Shown: positions 47,366 to 57,294 of the stretch, piece after piece
How positions within the stretch are numbered: the stretch's first letter is position 1
Layout of the letters: the number at the start of each line of letters is the position of its first letter
NCBI RefSeq assembly: GCF_011369485.1
Contig: NZ_VXCA01000010.1
Coordinates: 1-64,000 of the forward strand
Source of the DNA: Pseudomonas atagonensis
GTDB taxonomy: Bacteria; Pseudomonadota; Gammaproteobacteria; Pseudomonadales; Pseudomonadaceae
Direction: 5' to 3'
Length of the DNA: 64,000 bases
The notes under the pieces: generated by a model
The model's database searches: none
Told to the model about the DNA's origin: nothing
The model's input: only the letters and a program-made list of their open reading frames with translations
Made by a program: the position numbers and the translations under genes

Positions 47366-48124
47366 ATGTCCCTGCGCTTTGCGCTGCTGTTGCTGTTGGC
47401 CAGCCTGTGTGCTGGTTGTGTCCTGTCGGGTGACTACAACCCGATGAAGACCAGCAAGGGCCGCGATGAAGCGCGGGCTGCCTACGTGCAGCTGGGGCTG
47501 GGGTACTTGCAGCAGGGCATGACCGAGCGGGCCAAGGTGCCGCTGAAGAAAGCGCTGGAGCTCGACAGCTCTGACCCCGACGCCAATGCCGCCCTCGGTC
47601 TGGTGTTTCAGGCCGAAATGGAGCCGAAACTGGCTGACGAGCACTTTCGCAAAGCCTTGTCCTCCCGTCCCGCCGATGCGCGCATCCTCAACAACTACGG
47701 CAGTTTTCTCTACGAAGAACAGCGTTACAAGGAAGCCTACGAGCGTTTTGAACAGGCCGCCGCCGATACCCTGTATCCTGAGCGTTCGCGTGTATTCGAA
47801 AACCTCGGCATGACCGCTTCGAAGCTCGGTGAGCGTGATTTGGCGCAGCAGCAACTGGAAAAGGCGCTGCGTTTGAACCGCCAACAACCGCGCGCATTGC
47901 TGGAAATGGCTGAGTTGTCTTTCGAAGACAGGCATTATGTGCCCGCGCGTGACTATTACGTCCGTTTCAGCCTGCTTACCGAACAAAATGCACGTAGTCT
48001 ATTGCTCGGCGTTCGGCTGGCAAAAGTGTTTGAAGATCGCGACAAGGCCGCCAGTTACGGCCTGCAATTAAAACGACTCTATCCCGGTACGCCGGAATAT
48101 CAGCAATACCTGTCGGAGCAATGA
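47366..48124 (+). CDS. pilF: Type IV pilus biogenesis lipoprotein PilF (PilW)
   Basis: A 252-residue lipoprotein with a signal peptide ending LLASLCAGC (lipobox Cys). About six TPR motifs follow from residue 35 (YVQLGLGYLQQGMTERAKVPLKKALELD is one). It is the pilotin that inserts the PilQ secretin in the outer membrane. Its stop overlaps the rodZ start. Confidence 0.94.
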   Translation: MSLRFALLLLLASLCAGCVLSGDYNPMKTSKGRDEARAAYVQLGLGYLQQGMTERAKVPLKKALELDSSDPDANAALGLVFQAEMEPKLADEHFRKALSSRPADARILNNYGSFLYEEQRYKEAYERFEQAAADTLYPERSRVFENLGMTASKLGERDLAQQQLEKALRLNRQQPRALLEMAELSFEDRHYVPARDYYVRFSLLTEQNARSLLLGVRLAKVFEDRDKAASYGLQLKRLYPGTPEYQQYLSEQ

Positions 48125-49158
48125 TGAAAGCGGCGCATCCCGAAGTTGTAGCAGCGAATCGCGTTAACCCCGGTGAGACCCTGCGCCAGGCCCGCGAAAG
48201 CAATGGCTGGTCGCTGGCCGAAGTGGCCCTCAAGCTCAACCTCACCGTGACTTCCCTGAGCAATCTTGAAGCCGGCGCTTTCGACAAGCTGCCGGGGCAT
48301 ACATTCGCTCGCGGTTACATTCGCGCCTATGCCAAGTTGCTCGGCATGGACCAGACCGTTCTGGTTCAGCAATTCGACCAGTCCACCGGCACCGATTCCC
48401 AGGGCAGCAACGTCCATGCGCTGGGTCGTATCGAAGAACCAGTGCGGGTTTCCCATACCATTTTGCGGATCGTCAGCCTGCTGTTGCTGATCGCGGTCAT
48501 CGGCGGCGGTTTCGTCTGGTGGCAGGATCAGACCTCGCTGCGCACCAAGGATTTGACCAGCCTGGCGCCTGAGCACGTCGAAGTCGAAGGCGCTGACGGC
48601 ACCACGCAGATTCACCCGATCGACGAACCGGAAGACCAGGCTGTCGCAGAAAACCAGGCTGAAGGTTCGACTTCGCTGGCACTGCCGCAATCGGATACCA
48701 CGGCAGAGTCGACTGGCCCTGAAGCCGCCGCTCCGGCCACCGAGACGGCTCCTGCTGCTCCGGTCGCAACCCCAGCCGCTCCGGCTCACACCCCGGCCCC
48801 GGTCGTTGCTACTCCGGCCACCCCGGCACCTGCGGTTCCGGCTACACCGGCACCCACCATCACAGCGCCAGTCGCGCCGACGGTTCCTGCTGTTGCAGCA
48901 ACCGCTCCGGTGGCGGGTCAAGGTCAGGTATCGGTGCAGTTCGTCGCCGATTGCTGGACGCAAGTCACCGACGGCAGCGGTAAAGTGCTGTTCAGTGGTC
49001 TGAAGCGTAAGGGCGACAGCCTTTCAGTGGCCGGCAAGCCACCATTTGCCGTACGTCTGGGTTATGCCCGTGGCGCGCAGGTCAGCTACAACGGCCAGCC
49101 GGTCGATGTTGCTCCGTTCACCAGTGGCGAGACTGCTCGCCTGAAGTTGGGTCAATAA
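48121..49158 (+). CDS. rodZ: Cytoskeleton protein RodZ
   Basis: A 345-residue bitopic protein that links MreB to the cell-wall elongation machinery. An N-terminal helix-turn-helix (about 17-80; LRQARESNGWSLAEVALKLNLT), TM near 117-137, a long periplasmic linker of alanine/proline/threonine repeats (about 195-260) and a C-terminal beta domain (VQFVADCWTQVTDGSGK). The linker is low complexity and is likely to vary between strains. Confidence 0.95.
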   Translation: MMKAAHPEVVAANRVNPGETLRQARESNGWSLAEVALKLNLTVTSLSNLEAGAFDKLPGHTFARGYIRAYAKLLGMDQTVLVQQFDQSTGTDSQGSNVHALGRIEEPVRVSHTILRIVSLLLLIAVIGGGFVWWQDQTSLRTKDLTSLAPEHVEVEGADGTTQIHPIDEPEDQAVAENQAEGSTSLALPQSDTTAESTGPEAAAPATETAPAAPVATPAAPAHTPAPVVATPATPAPAVPATPAPTITAPVAPTVPAVAATAPVAGQGQVSVQFVADCWTQVTDGSGKVLFSGLKRKGDSLSVAGKPPFAVRLGYARGAQVSYNGQPVDVAPFTSGETARLKLGQ

Positions 49159-49161
49159 GTC

Positions 49162-50271
49162 ATGCACGGCGAATCTCCAATCAAACGTCGCGTTTCGCGC
49201 AAGATCTGGGTCGGTAACGTTCCGGTGGGCGGCGATGCGCCCATTGCTGTTCAGAGCATGACCAACAGTGACACCAATGACGTCGCTGCGACCGTTGCGC
49301 AAATCAATCGTCTGGAAGCCGCCGGCGTCGACATCGTCCGCGTATCGGTGCCGGACATGGACGCCGCCGAGGCATTCGGCAGGATCAAACAACTGGTCAA
49401 GGTGCCGCTGGTTGCCGACATTCACTTCGACTACAAGATCGCTCTGCGCGTGGCCGAACTGGGTGTGGACTGCCTGCGTATCAATCCGGGCAACATCGGT
49501 CGCGAAGACCGGGTGCGTGCCGTGGTCGATGCTGCCCGTGATCGCGGGATTCCGATCCGCATCGGCGTCAATGCCGGTTCCCTGGAAAAAGACCTGCAAA
49601 AGAAATACGGCGAGCCGACTCCGGCGGCGTTGGTCGAGTCCGCTCTGCGCCACGTCGAACACCTCGAACGCCTGAATTTCCAGGACTTCAAGGTCAGCGT
49701 GAAGGCTTCCGACGTGTTCATGGCCGTCGAAGCCTATCGTTTGCTGGCCAAAGAAATCGTCCAGCCGCTGCACCTGGGCATCACTGAAGCCGGTGGATTG
49801 CGTTCGGGCACGGTGAAATCCGCCGTGGGCCTAGGTATGCTGCTCGCCGAGGGGATTGGCGATACTATCCGCATTTCGCTGGCGGCCGATCCGGTCGAGG
49901 AAGTGAAGGTCGGTTACGACATCCTCAAGTCATTGCATTTGCGTTCCCGTGGCATCAACTTCATCGCCTGCCCGAGCTGCTCGAGGCAGAACTTCGATGT
50001 GGTCAAAACCATGAACGAGCTGGAAGGGCGTCTTGAAGACCTGCTGGTGCCGCTGGATGTCGCGGTGATCGGTTGCGTGGTCAACGGCCCCGGCGAAGCC
50101 AAGGAAGCCCATATCGGCTTGACCGGCGGCACGCCAAACCTGATTTACATCGACGGCAAGCCGTCGCAGAAACTGACGAATGACAATCTGGTGGACGAGC
50201 TGGAAAAGCTGATCCGCGAGAAGGCGGCCGAGAAGGTCGAAGCTGACGCAGCGGTTATCGCACGCGGCTGA
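49162..50271 (+). CDS. ispG: 4-hydroxy-3-methylbut-2-enyl diphosphate synthase
   Basis: A 369-residue Fe-S enzyme of the MEP isoprenoid pathway. N-terminal TIM barrel with [11 protein letters not shown]. The C-terminal cluster ligands are in CPSCSRQ and [10 protein letters not shown]. Starts 3 bp after rodZ. Confidence 0.97.
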   Translation: MHGESPIKRRVSRKIWVGNVPVGGDAPIAVQSMTNSDTNDVAATVAQINRLEAAGVDIVRVSVPDMDAAEAFGRIKQLVKVPLVADIHFDYKIALRVAELGVDCLRINPGNIGREDRVRAVVDAARDRGIPIRIGVNAGSLEKDLQKKYGEPTPAALVESALRHVEHLERLNFQDFKVSVKASDVFMAVEAYRLLAKEIVQPLHLGITEAGGLRSGTVKSAVGLGMLLAEGIGDTIRISLAADPVEEVKVGYDILKSLHLRSRGINFIACPSCSRQNFDVVKTMNELEGRLEDLLVPLDVAVIGCVVNGPGEAKEAHIGLTGGTPNLIYIDGKPSQKLTNDNLVDELEKLIREKAAEKVEADAAVIARG

Positions 50272-50307
50272 GCCTGAACCAGAGCCGAACGAATTTAAGG
50301 ATTTAAA

Positions 50308-51597
50308 GTGAGCAAGTCTCTACAAGCCATCCGTGGCATGAACGACATCCTGCCCGAACAGACCCCGCTGTGGCGTTATTTCGAAGGCACCGTTGCGCGC
50401 TTGCTGGATAACTACGGTTACAAGCAAATCCGCATGCCGATCGTCGAGTTCACCGAGCTGTTCAAGCGCTCCATCGGTGAAGTGACCGACATCGTCGAAA
50501 AAGAGATGTACACCTTCGAAGACCGCAACGGTGACTCCCTGACCCTGCGTCCGGAAGGCACTGCCGCGTGCGTGCGCGCTGTGCTCGAACACGGCATCAC
50601 CGGCGGTGGTCAGGTGCAAAAGCTTTGGTACATCGGCCCGATGTTCCGCCACGAGCGTCCGCAGAAAGGCCGTTATCGTCAGTTCCACCAGATTGGTCTG
50701 GAGGTGTTCAACCTCGACGGTCCGGACATTGACGCCGAGTTGATCATCATGACCTGGCGCCTGTGGGGCGAGCTGGGCATCCGTGATGCGGTCAAACTCG
50801 AGCTCAACAGCCTCGGCACCAGCGAGTCCCGTGGACGTTATCGTGAAGCGCTGGTCGAGTACCTCTCGGCGCACCACGACAAACTCGACGAAGACAGCCA
50901 GCGTCGCCTGAAATCCAACCCGCTGCGCGTGCTCGACACTAAAAATGCCGACACTCAGGCTGTGCTGGTCGACGCGCCGAAAATGGCCGACTACCTGGAC
51001 GACGAATCCCGTGCACACTTCGAAGGCTTGAAGGCGCGTCTGGACGCCGTGGGCATTCCTTACGTGCTCAACCCGAAGCTGGTTCGCGGCCTCGATTACT
51101 ACAGCAAAACCGTTTTCGAATGGGTCACCGACAAGCTCGGCGCCCAAGGCACTGTCTGCGCGGGCGGCCGTTATGACGGTCTGGTCGAGCAGATGGGCGG
51201 CAAGCCAACCACTGGCGTCGGTTTCGCCATGGGTATCGAGCGCCTGGTGCTGATGCTCGAAACCCTTGAGCAGATCCCGGAAGAAATCTCCCGTCAGGTT
51301 GATGTCTACCTCTGCGCCTTCGGTGAAGAAGCCGAGCTGGCCGGTCTGGCCCTGGCTGAACGTGTTCGCGATCAACTTCCAAACCTGCGTCTGCAAGTGA
51401 ATGCCGGCGCCGGCAGTTTCAAAAGCCAGTTCAAGAAAGCCGACAAGAGCGGTGCGCTGTACGCACTGATCCTGGGTGACGACGAGATGGCCCAGCAAGT
51501 GGTAGGTTTCAAACCCCTGCGTGGCCAGGGCGAACAACAAAGCATTGCCTGGGATGCGCTTGCCGCTCACCTGGCCACCTGCGTCGTGCAGGGTTGA
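50308..51597 (+). CDS. hisS: Histidyl-tRNA synthetase
   Basis: A 429-residue class II synthetase. Motif 2 ([21 protein letters not shown]), the histidine A motif ([15 protein letters not shown]) and motif 3 ([11 protein letters not shown]) are visible. The anticodon-binding domain is at the C-terminus. The start codon is GTG at 50308 with AAGGA upstream. Confidence 0.97.
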   Translation: MSKSLQAIRGMNDILPEQTPLWRYFEGTVARLLDNYGYKQIRMPIVEFTELFKRSIGEVTDIVEKEMYTFEDRNGDSLTLRPEGTAACVRAVLEHGITGGGQVQKLWYIGPMFRHERPQKGRYRQFHQIGLEVFNLDGPDIDAELIIMTWRLWGELGIRDAVKLELNSLGTSESRGRYREALVEYLSAHHDKLDEDSQRRLKSNPLRVLDTKNADTQAVLVDAPKMADYLDDESRAHFEGLKARLDAVGIPYVLNPKLVRGLDYYSKTVFEWVTDKLGAQGTVCAGGRYDGLVEQMGGKPTTGVGFAMGIERLVLMLETLEQIPEEISRQVDVYLCAFGEEAELAGLALAERVRDQLPNLRLQVNAGAGSFKSQFKKADKSGALYALILGDDEMAQQVVGFKPLRGQGEQQSIAWDALAAHLATCVVQG

Positions 51598-51638
51598 AGC
51601 TGTCTAAACAGCCGATTTAGCGATTAAGGAGTATTGGG

Positions 51639-52280
51639 GTGTCGAGTACCGAAGACGAACAGTTGGCGGATTTGAAGGACTGGTGGACACGCAACGGCAA
51701 ACCTCTGGTCACTGGCGGCCTGTTGGCGCTGGTCATCGTGTTCGGCTGGCAGGCTTTTCACAAGTATCAGAGCAACCAGTCGCAAGGCGCCTCGGTGCTC
51801 TATCAGCAATTGCTGGAAACCACGCTGACCCCGGACGGCAAGCCTGACGCTGCCCGTGTTGCGGATCTGGCCGGCAAGCTCAACAGCGAATTCGGCGGTA
51901 CTGCCTACGCGCAGTACGGCAGCCTGTTCGTGGCCAAGGTTGCGGTCGACAGCGGCAAGCTGGACGACGCGGCGACCGAGCTCAAAGCCATCGTCGACAA
52001 ACCGGCCAACCCGGCGCTGGGCGAAATCGCCCGTCAGCGTCTGGCGCAGGTGCTGGGCGCGCAGAACAAGGCCGAAGACGCCCTGAAGCTGCTCGACGGC
52101 GACGCCGACAAAGCGTTCCTGGCCACTCGTGAAGAACTCAAGGGCGACCTGCTGGTACAGCTGGGCCGTTCTGACGACGCGAACAAGGCGTATCAAAAAG
52201 CCAAGGCAGCACTGTCGGATGAAGCGGCGGTCGGTGGCCTTCAAATCAAGCTGGACGACCTGGCCAAAGGGGATGCGTGA
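51639..52280 (+). CDS. YfgM-like TPR protein of the Sec/Bam periplasmic network
   Basis: A 213-residue protein with an N-terminal signal anchor (about 25-43, GGLLALVIVFGWQAF) and a periplasmic TPR-like domain. It starts with GTG (TAAGGAG upstream). The E. coli homologue YfgM binds SecYEG and PpiD. It lies between hisS and bamB as in other gammaproteobacteria; bamB overlaps its end. Confidence 0.92.
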   Translation: MSSTEDEQLADLKDWWTRNGKPLVTGGLLALVIVFGWQAFHKYQSNQSQGASVLYQQLLETTLTPDGKPDAARVADLAGKLNSEFGGTAYAQYGSLFVAKVAVDSGKLDDAATELKAIVDKPANPALGEIARQRLAQVLGAQNKAEDALKLLDGDADKAFLATREELKGDLLVQLGRSDDANKAYQKAKAALSDEAAVGGLQIKLDDLAKGDA

Positions 52281-53424
52281 CGTGATCCGTTGGAAGCATG
52301 CAGCATTGCTGGCTCTGGCCATTCTGGCCGCGGGTTGCAGCAGCAACAGCAAAAAAGAATTACCACCGGCCGAACTGACCGACTTCAAAGAAGAAGTGGT
52401 TCTGCACAAACAGTGGAGTCGCTCAATCGGTGATGGTCAGGGTGAAACCTACAACATGCTGGTGCCGGCGATCGACGGCGACACCATCTACGCCGCCGAT
52501 GTGACCGGCGTGGTCATGGGGCTCGACCGCAGCAATGGCGACGTTAAGTGGAAAAAAGACCTTGAACTGCCAGTTTCCGGCGCCGTAGGCGTGGGTTACG
52601 GCCTGGTCATGATCGGTACGTTGCGCGGCGAAGTTGTCGCCCTCGACGCCATCAACGGTGAAGAGAAGTGGCGTGCTCGCGTGAACAGCGAAGTGCTCGC
52701 GCCGCCGGCCAACAACGGCGACGTGGTCGTGGTGCAGACTCAGGACGATCGTCTGGTCGGTCTGGATGCCTCCACCGGCAACCAGCGTTGGGTGTATGAC
52801 AGCACGCCAGCGGTACTGACCCTGCGTGGCACCAGTGCTCCGCTGGTGACCAACCGCTTTGCGGTGGCAGGCCTGTCGACCGGTAAAGTGGTCGCGCTGG
52901 ACATCACCAACGGCGTGCCGGTCTGGGAACAGCGCATCGCTATTCCACAGGGCCGTTCGGAACTGGAGCGCGTGGTCGACATCGACGGCGGTCTGCTGCT
53001 GTCCGGCGGTACGCTGTACGTGGCCAGCTATCAGGGCCGTGTTGCGGCACTGGATCTGGAAAGCGGTCGTCAACTCTGGCAGCGCGATGCGTCGAGCTAC
53101 GCCGGTATCGCTCAGGGTTTCGGCAGCGTTTACGTGAGCCTGTCTTCGGGCACGGTTGAAGGCGTCGACGAGCGTTCCACCACTGCATTGTGGAGCAACG
53201 ATTCGCTGGCCCGCCGTCAATTGTCGGCTCCGGAAGTGTTCTCCAGCTATGTAGCTGTGGGTGACCTGGAAGGTTATCTGCACCTGCTGAGCCAGGTCGA
53301 CGGTCGTTTCGTTGGCCGTGAGCGCATCGACAGCGACGGCCTGCGTGCCCGTCCGCTGGTGGTGGGTGACACGATTTATGTGTATGGCAACAGTGGCAAA
53401 CTGGAAGCCCTGACCATCAAGTAA
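52273..53424 (+). CDS. bamB: Outer-membrane assembly lipoprotein BamB
   Basis: A 383-residue lipoprotein. The signal peptide ends LAAGC (lipobox). The rest is an eight-bladed beta-propeller with repeated LD..G...W motifs (GLDRSNGDVKW, ALDAINGEEKW, GLDASTGNQRW, ALDLESGRQLW). It supports BamA in inserting outer-membrane proteins. The ATG at 52273 overlaps the upstream gene by 8 bp; a GTG at 52282 has better Shine-Dalgarno spacing and is a real alternative. Confidence 0.95.
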   Translation: MRDVIRWKHAALLALAILAAGCSSNSKKELPPAELTDFKEEVVLHKQWSRSIGDGQGETYNMLVPAIDGDTIYAADVTGVVMGLDRSNGDVKWKKDLELPVSGAVGVGYGLVMIGTLRGEVVALDAINGEEKWRARVNSEVLAPPANNGDVVVVQTQDDRLVGLDASTGNQRWVYDSTPAVLTLRGTSAPLVTNRFAVAGLSTGKVVALDITNGVPVWEQRIAIPQGRSELERVVDIDGGLLLSGGTLYVASYQGRVAALDLESGRQLWQRDASSYAGIAQGFGSVYVSLSSGTVEGVDERSTTALWSNDSLARRQLSAPEVFSSYVAVGDLEGYLHLLSQVDGRFVGRERIDSDGLRARPLVVGDTIYVYGNSGKLEALTIK

Positions 53425-53505
53425 CAACTATGCTTGGGGTTAACCCCCCCAGGCGGCCCCGGATTTTCGGGGCTTGCAGCGCTATCAGGCGTTGCCCCGA
53501 GCACC

Positions 53506-53529
53506 AGCCGCTGCCTCGCAGCGGCTTTT
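53506..53529 (+). terminator. Terminator after bamB
   Basis: AGCCGCTGC pairs with GCAGCGGCT around CTC, then TTT. It is preceded at 53457-53474 by a second stem-like pair, GCCCCG/CGGGGC. Confidence 0.7.
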
Positions 53530-53561
53530 GTATTTTCTGAAATAACGAAGTGGAGAGCCGC

Positions 53562-55034
53562 ATGGTTCCCGTAATCGCCCTGGTGGGCCGACCGAACGTC
53601 GGCAAATCCACCTTGTTCAACCGCCTGACCAGGACTCGCGACGCCATCGTCGGCGACTTGTCCGGTCTGACCCGTGATCGCCAGTACGGTGAGGCCAAGT
53701 GGCAAGGGCGTTCCTACATTCTGATCGACACCGGCGGTATCTCCGGTGACGAGCATGGTATGGACGAAAAAATGGCCGAGCAGTCGCTGCTGGCCATTGA
53801 AGAGGCAGACGTTGTTCTGTTCCTGGTAGATGCCAAGGCCGGTTTCACCGCCGCCGACCAGATGATCGCCGAACACCTGCGCAAACGTAACAAGCGCTCC
53901 CACGTGGTTGCCAACAAGGTCGACAACATCGACCCGGAAATGGCCCGCGCCGAATTCGCCCCACTGGGCATGGGCCACGCGATTCCGATCGCCGGTGCTC
54001 ACGGTCGCGGCATCACACAGTTGCTGGAAGCCGCCCTGAGCGATTTCCCGCGCGATGATGACGAGCCGGCAGAAGGCGAAGAGGAAGAGATCGTCGCCGA
54101 AGGCGAGGAAGCCAAGCGCATTCCAGGCCCGAGTGAAAAAGACGGGATCAAGATCGCCATCATCGGTCGTCCGAACGTCGGTAAATCGACGCTGGTTAAC
54201 CGCATGCTCGGTGAAGATCGCGTTATCGTTTACGACCAACCCGGCACCACCCGCGACAGTATCTACATCCCGTTCGAGCGAAACGACGAGAAGTACACGC
54301 TGATCGACACCGCCGGTGTGCGCAAGCGCGGCAAGATCCACGAAGAAGTCGAAAAGTTCTCCGTGGTCAAAACCCTGCAGGCGATCAAAGACGCCAACGT
54401 GGTGATCTTCGTGATGGACGCCCGCGAAGGTGTGGTCGATCACGACCTCAACCTGTTGGGCTTTGCCATTGAATCGGGTCGCGCGCTGGTGATCGCGATC
54501 AACAAGTGGGACGGCATGACGCCGAGCGAGCGCGACTACGTGAAGGTCGAGCTGCAACGTCGACTGTTCTTCGTCGACTACGCCGACATCCACTTCATCT
54601 CGGCCCTGCACGGTACTGGCGTGGGCAACCTCTACGCGTCCGTGCAGAACTCGTTCAAGTCGGCGGTCACCCGCTGGCCGACCAACCGTCTGACCCAGAT
54701 TCTGGAAGACGCGGTTGGCGAGCACGCGCCACCGATGGTCAACAACCGCCGGATCAAGCTGCGTTATGCCCACCTGGGTGGTGCCAACCCGCCGATCATC
54801 GTGATCCACGGTAACCAGATCGAGAAAGTGCCGAAGTCGTATGTGCGCTATCTGGAGAACACTTATCGCCGCGTGCTGAAGCTGGTCGGTACGCCGATCC
54901 GCATCGAATTCAAGGGCGGCGATAACCCGTACGAAGGCAACAAAACCACGCTGACCGACCGCCAGGTCAACAAGAAGCGTCGCTTGATGTCGCACCACAA
55001 GAAAGCCGACAAGAAGCGCCGCGACAAGAAGTAA
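53562..55034 (+). CDS. der: Ribosome biogenesis GTPase Der
   Basis: A 490-residue tandem GTPase. Two G domains each have GRPNVGKS (near residues 8-15 and about 203-210) with DTGG/DTAG and NKVD/NKWD motifs. A highly acidic linker ([17 protein letters not shown]) lies between them. A KH domain and a lysine-rich tail ([20 protein letters not shown]) follow. The ATG at 53562 is preferred over a GTG at 53550. Confidence 0.97.
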   Translation: MVPVIALVGRPNVGKSTLFNRLTRTRDAIVGDLSGLTRDRQYGEAKWQGRSYILIDTGGISGDEHGMDEKMAEQSLLAIEEADVVLFLVDAKAGFTAADQMIAEHLRKRNKRSHVVANKVDNIDPEMARAEFAPLGMGHAIPIAGAHGRGITQLLEAALSDFPRDDDEPAEGEEEEIVAEGEEAKRIPGPSEKDGIKIAIIGRPNVGKSTLVNRMLGEDRVIVYDQPGTTRDSIYIPFERNDEKYTLIDTAGVRKRGKIHEEVEKFSVVKTLQAIKDANVVIFVMDAREGVVDHDLNLLGFAIESGRALVIAINKWDGMTPSERDYVKVELQRRLFFVDYADIHFISALHGTGVGNLYASVQNSFKSAVTRWPTNRLTQILEDAVGEHAPPMVNNRRIKLRYAHLGGANPPIIVIHGNQIEKVPKSYVRYLENTYRRVLKLVGTPIRIEFKGGDNPYEGNKTTLTDRQVNKKRRLMSHHKKADKKRRDKK

Positions 55035-55051
55035 GGTCGCTGGCCGTTGAC

Positions 55052-55076
55052 CGTTCCCAGGCAGAGCTTGGGAACC
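55052..55076. repeat. Pseudomonad GTTCCC...GGGAAC palindrome
   Basis: CGTTCCCAGGCAGAGCTTGG and GAACC form an inverted repeat (TTCCCA/TGGGAA) with the core GCAGAGC. I recall this as a common intergenic repeat of Pseudomonas genomes, distinct from the REP doublets. Confidence 0.65.
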
Positions 55077-55091
55077 ATCCGCATGAGAGAA

Positions 55092-55131
55092 GGGTGCCAT
55101 CCGGCGCCCTTTTTTTATGGGCGCCGGATGG
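55092..55131 (+). terminator. Overlapping terminator and long inverted repeat after der
   Basis: GGGTGCC-atcc-GGCGCCC followed by seven T residues is an intrinsic terminator. The downstream half of that stem (CCATCCGGCGCCC) is also perfectly complementary over 13 bp to GGGCGCCGGATGG just after the T-run, so two hairpins compete. Confidence 0.8.
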
Positions 55132-55190
55132 GCTATCCTCGGGCTCTCCCGCGCCGTCGTCAGAGCCGGGTGTTGAGCAGGGAACCCCCG

Positions 55191-56339
55191 ATGATCACCA
55201 GTAAGCTGCCGAATGTCGGCATCACTATTTTCACGCAGATGTCTCAGCTCGCGGCGCAGACCGGAGCCATCAACCTGTCCCAGGGCTTTCCCGATTTTGA
55301 CGGCCCGCAATCCTTGCGCGACGCGGTAGGTCGGCACATTGCCAGTGGCCATAACCAATATTCGCCGATGACCGGATTGCCGGCATTGCGTGAGCAGATT
55401 GCCGCGAAGATCGCGCGCAGTTACGGCGTGACCGTGAATGCCGACAGCGAAGTGACGGTGACGCCAGGCGCGACCCAGGCGATCTTCTGTGCAATTCAGG
55501 CGGTTATCCACAGCGGTGACGAGGTCATCGTGTTTGACCCGTGCTACGACAGCTACGAGCCGGCCACGGAGTTGGCGGGTGGTCGTTGTGTGCATGTGCA
55601 ACTGAACCCGGGCGATTTCTCCATCGATTTCGACAAACTCGCCGCGGCCTTGAGCCCGCGCACGAAAATGATTGTCCTCAACACCCCGCACAACCCGAGC
55701 GGCGCCCTGATCAGCCGCGCCGAACTTGATCAACTGGCGGCTCTGATTCGCGACCGCGACATCTACCTGATCAGCGATGAAGTTTACGAGCATCTGGTGT
55801 TCGATAGCGTTCCTCACGTCAGCGTGCTGGCTCACGAAGAGCTGTATCAGCGTGCCTTCGTCGTCAGCTCGTTCGGCAAGACCTACCATGTCACTGGCTG
55901 GAAAACCGGCTACGTCGTTGCGCCATCCGCGCTGACCGCCGAGCTGCGCAAAGTCCACCAATACGTCAGTTTCTGTGGCGTCACGCCGTTGCAATACGCG
56001 TTGGCCGATTACATGGCCGAACACCCGGAACACGTCGAAGAATTGCCGGGCTTCTACCAGGCCAAGCGCGATCTGTTCTGCGATCTGCTGGCACCGTCGC
56101 GATTCACCTTCACTCGTGTCACCGGCACCTACTTCCAACTGGTCGATTACTCGCAGATCCGTCCGGACTTGAACGACGTCGAGATGGCGATGTGGATGAC
56201 CCGCGAACACGGCGTGGCGAGTATTCCGGTGTCGGTGTTCTACCAGAACCCACCTGAAGGCCAGCGCCTCGTGCGCCTGTGCTTCGCCAAACGCGAGGAG
56301 ACGCTGCGCGAAGCGGCGGCAAAACTATGCGCGATTTGA
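55191..56339 (+). CDS. Methionine/kynurenine-type aminotransferase (YbdL-like)
   Basis: A 382-residue class I PLP aminotransferase. It has NLSQGFPDFDGP, NQYSPMTGLPALREQ, NTPHNPSGA, the aspartate/tyrosine segment LISDEVYEHLVF and the PLP lysine in SFGKTYHVTGWKTGYV. YbdL of E. coli prefers methionine; relatives are glutamine transaminases K. It overlaps the following omega-amidase gene, which would hydrolyse the alpha-ketoglutaramate made when glutamine is the amino donor. Confidence 0.9.
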   Translation: MITSKLPNVGITIFTQMSQLAAQTGAINLSQGFPDFDGPQSLRDAVGRHIASGHNQYSPMTGLPALREQIAAKIARSYGVTVNADSEVTVTPGATQAIFCAIQAVIHSGDEVIVFDPCYDSYEPATELAGGRCVHVQLNPGDFSIDFDKLAAALSPRTKMIVLNTPHNPSGALISRAELDQLAALIRDRDIYLISDEVYEHLVFDSVPHVSVLAHEELYQRAFVVSSFGKTYHVTGWKTGYVVAPSALTAELRKVHQYVSFCGVTPLQYALADYMAEHPEHVEELPGFYQAKRDLFCDLLAPSRFTFTRVTGTYFQLVDYSQIRPDLNDVEMAMWMTREHGVASIPVSVFYQNPPEGQRLVRLCFAKREETLREAAAKLCAI

Positions 56340-57118
56340 GTACCTTGCCGGACCTCAATCTGGCGTTGATCCAGACCAGCCTGGCCTGGCACGACCGTCA
56401 GGCCAATTTTGAGCATTTCGAGGCGTTGCTGGAGCAGGCCCGTGGTGTTGACCTGATCATCCTGCCGGAAATGTTCACTACCGGTTTTTCCATGGAATCG
56501 GAAACCCTCGCTGAAGCCGAAAACGGCCCGACCAGCAAATGGCTGCGGGTTCAGGCGGCCAGGCTCAATGCCGTGATCACCGGCAGCGTGATCATTCAGG
56601 CCGCCGATGGCAGTCATCGCAACCGATTGTTGTGGGCGCGCCCTGATGGTGAAGTACTGCATTACGACAAGCGCCATCTGTTCCGCATGGCCGGCGAGCA
56701 CAACCATTACACCCCCGGTGAGCGTCAGGTGCAGTTCGAACTCAAGGGCTGGCGGATTCGTCCGTTGATTTGCTATGACCTGCGCTTCCCGGTGTGGAGC
56801 CGAGACGCGCAGGACACTGATCTGTTGCTGTACACCGCCAACTGGCCGGGCGCGCGACGCCTGCACTGGAACCGTTTGCTGCCGGCGCGAGCCATCGAAA
56901 ACCTCTGCTACGTGGCGGCAGTAAATCGTGTGGGGACCGATGGCAAGGGCTTCGCTTACACCGGCGACAGCCAGGTTCTGGATTTCCAGGGTGAAACCTT
57001 GCTGACGGCAGGGGAGGCGGACGGCGTGTTCAAGGCTGTTCTTGAGGCGGCGCCGCTGGCCGCTTATCGCGAGCGATTCCCGGCGAATCTGGACGCGGAC
57101 ACGTTCGAGTTCACCTGA
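56327..57118 (+). CDS. Omega-amidase of the nitrilase superfamily (YafV-like)
   Basis: A 263-residue carbon-nitrogen hydrolase. The Glu-Lys-Cys triad is visible as ILPEMFTTGF, HYDKRHLFRMAG and LICYDLRFPVWSR. Length matches YafV/NIT2 omega-amidases. The ATG lies 13 bp inside the aminotransferase gene, so the two are translated together. The known role of such pairs is methionine salvage or methionine-cycle repair with glutamine as amino donor; this is inferred from families and gene order. Confidence 0.9.
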   Translation: MRDLSTLPDLNLALIQTSLAWHDRQANFEHFEALLEQARGVDLIILPEMFTTGFSMESETLAEAENGPTSKWLRVQAARLNAVITGSVIIQAADGSHRNRLLWARPDGEVLHYDKRHLFRMAGEHNHYTPGERQVQFELKGWRIRPLICYDLRFPVWSRDAQDTDLLLYTANWPGARRLHWNRLLPARAIENLCYVAAVNRVGTDGKGFAYTGDSQVLDFQGETLLTAGEADGVFKAVLEAAPLAAYRERFPANLDADTFEFT

Positions 57119-57140
57119 ATTTTGCGTCACCTGAGCGACC

Positions 57141-57214
57141 GCTTTCGCGAGCAAGCCCGCTCCCACAGTGGATTGCGTTCCAACTGTGGGAGCGGGCTTG
57201 CTCGCGAAGAGGCC
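57141..57214. repeat. REP doublet, 'GCGAGCAAGCCCGCTCCC' variant
   Basis: TTCGCGAGCAAGCCCGCTCC and GGAGCGGGCTTGCTCGCGAA are exact complements around a spacer of 28 bases that itself contains CCACAGT/ACTGTGG. It lies between the omega-amidase gene and leuA. Confidence 0.92.
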
Positions 57215-57241
57215 CGATCAGGCAATACAAAAACAGCAGGC

Positions 57242-57278
57242 AAAAAAAGGCCCCGGAGTTCGCACCCCGGGGTCTTTT
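57242..57278 (-). terminator. Terminator of leuA
   Basis: On the minus strand GACCCCGG pairs with CCGGGGCC around a 10-base loop, followed by seven T residues; AAAA precedes it, so it could also act weakly on the plus strand. Confidence 0.85.
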
Positions 57279-57294
57279 GCATTTCAGTAACAGC

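Noticed and set aside
53376..56210. 944-residue minus-strand ORF opposite der and the aminotransferase
   Set aside because: It crosses two conserved genes and their terminators; an antisense open frame is common at this GC content and no domain is visible.
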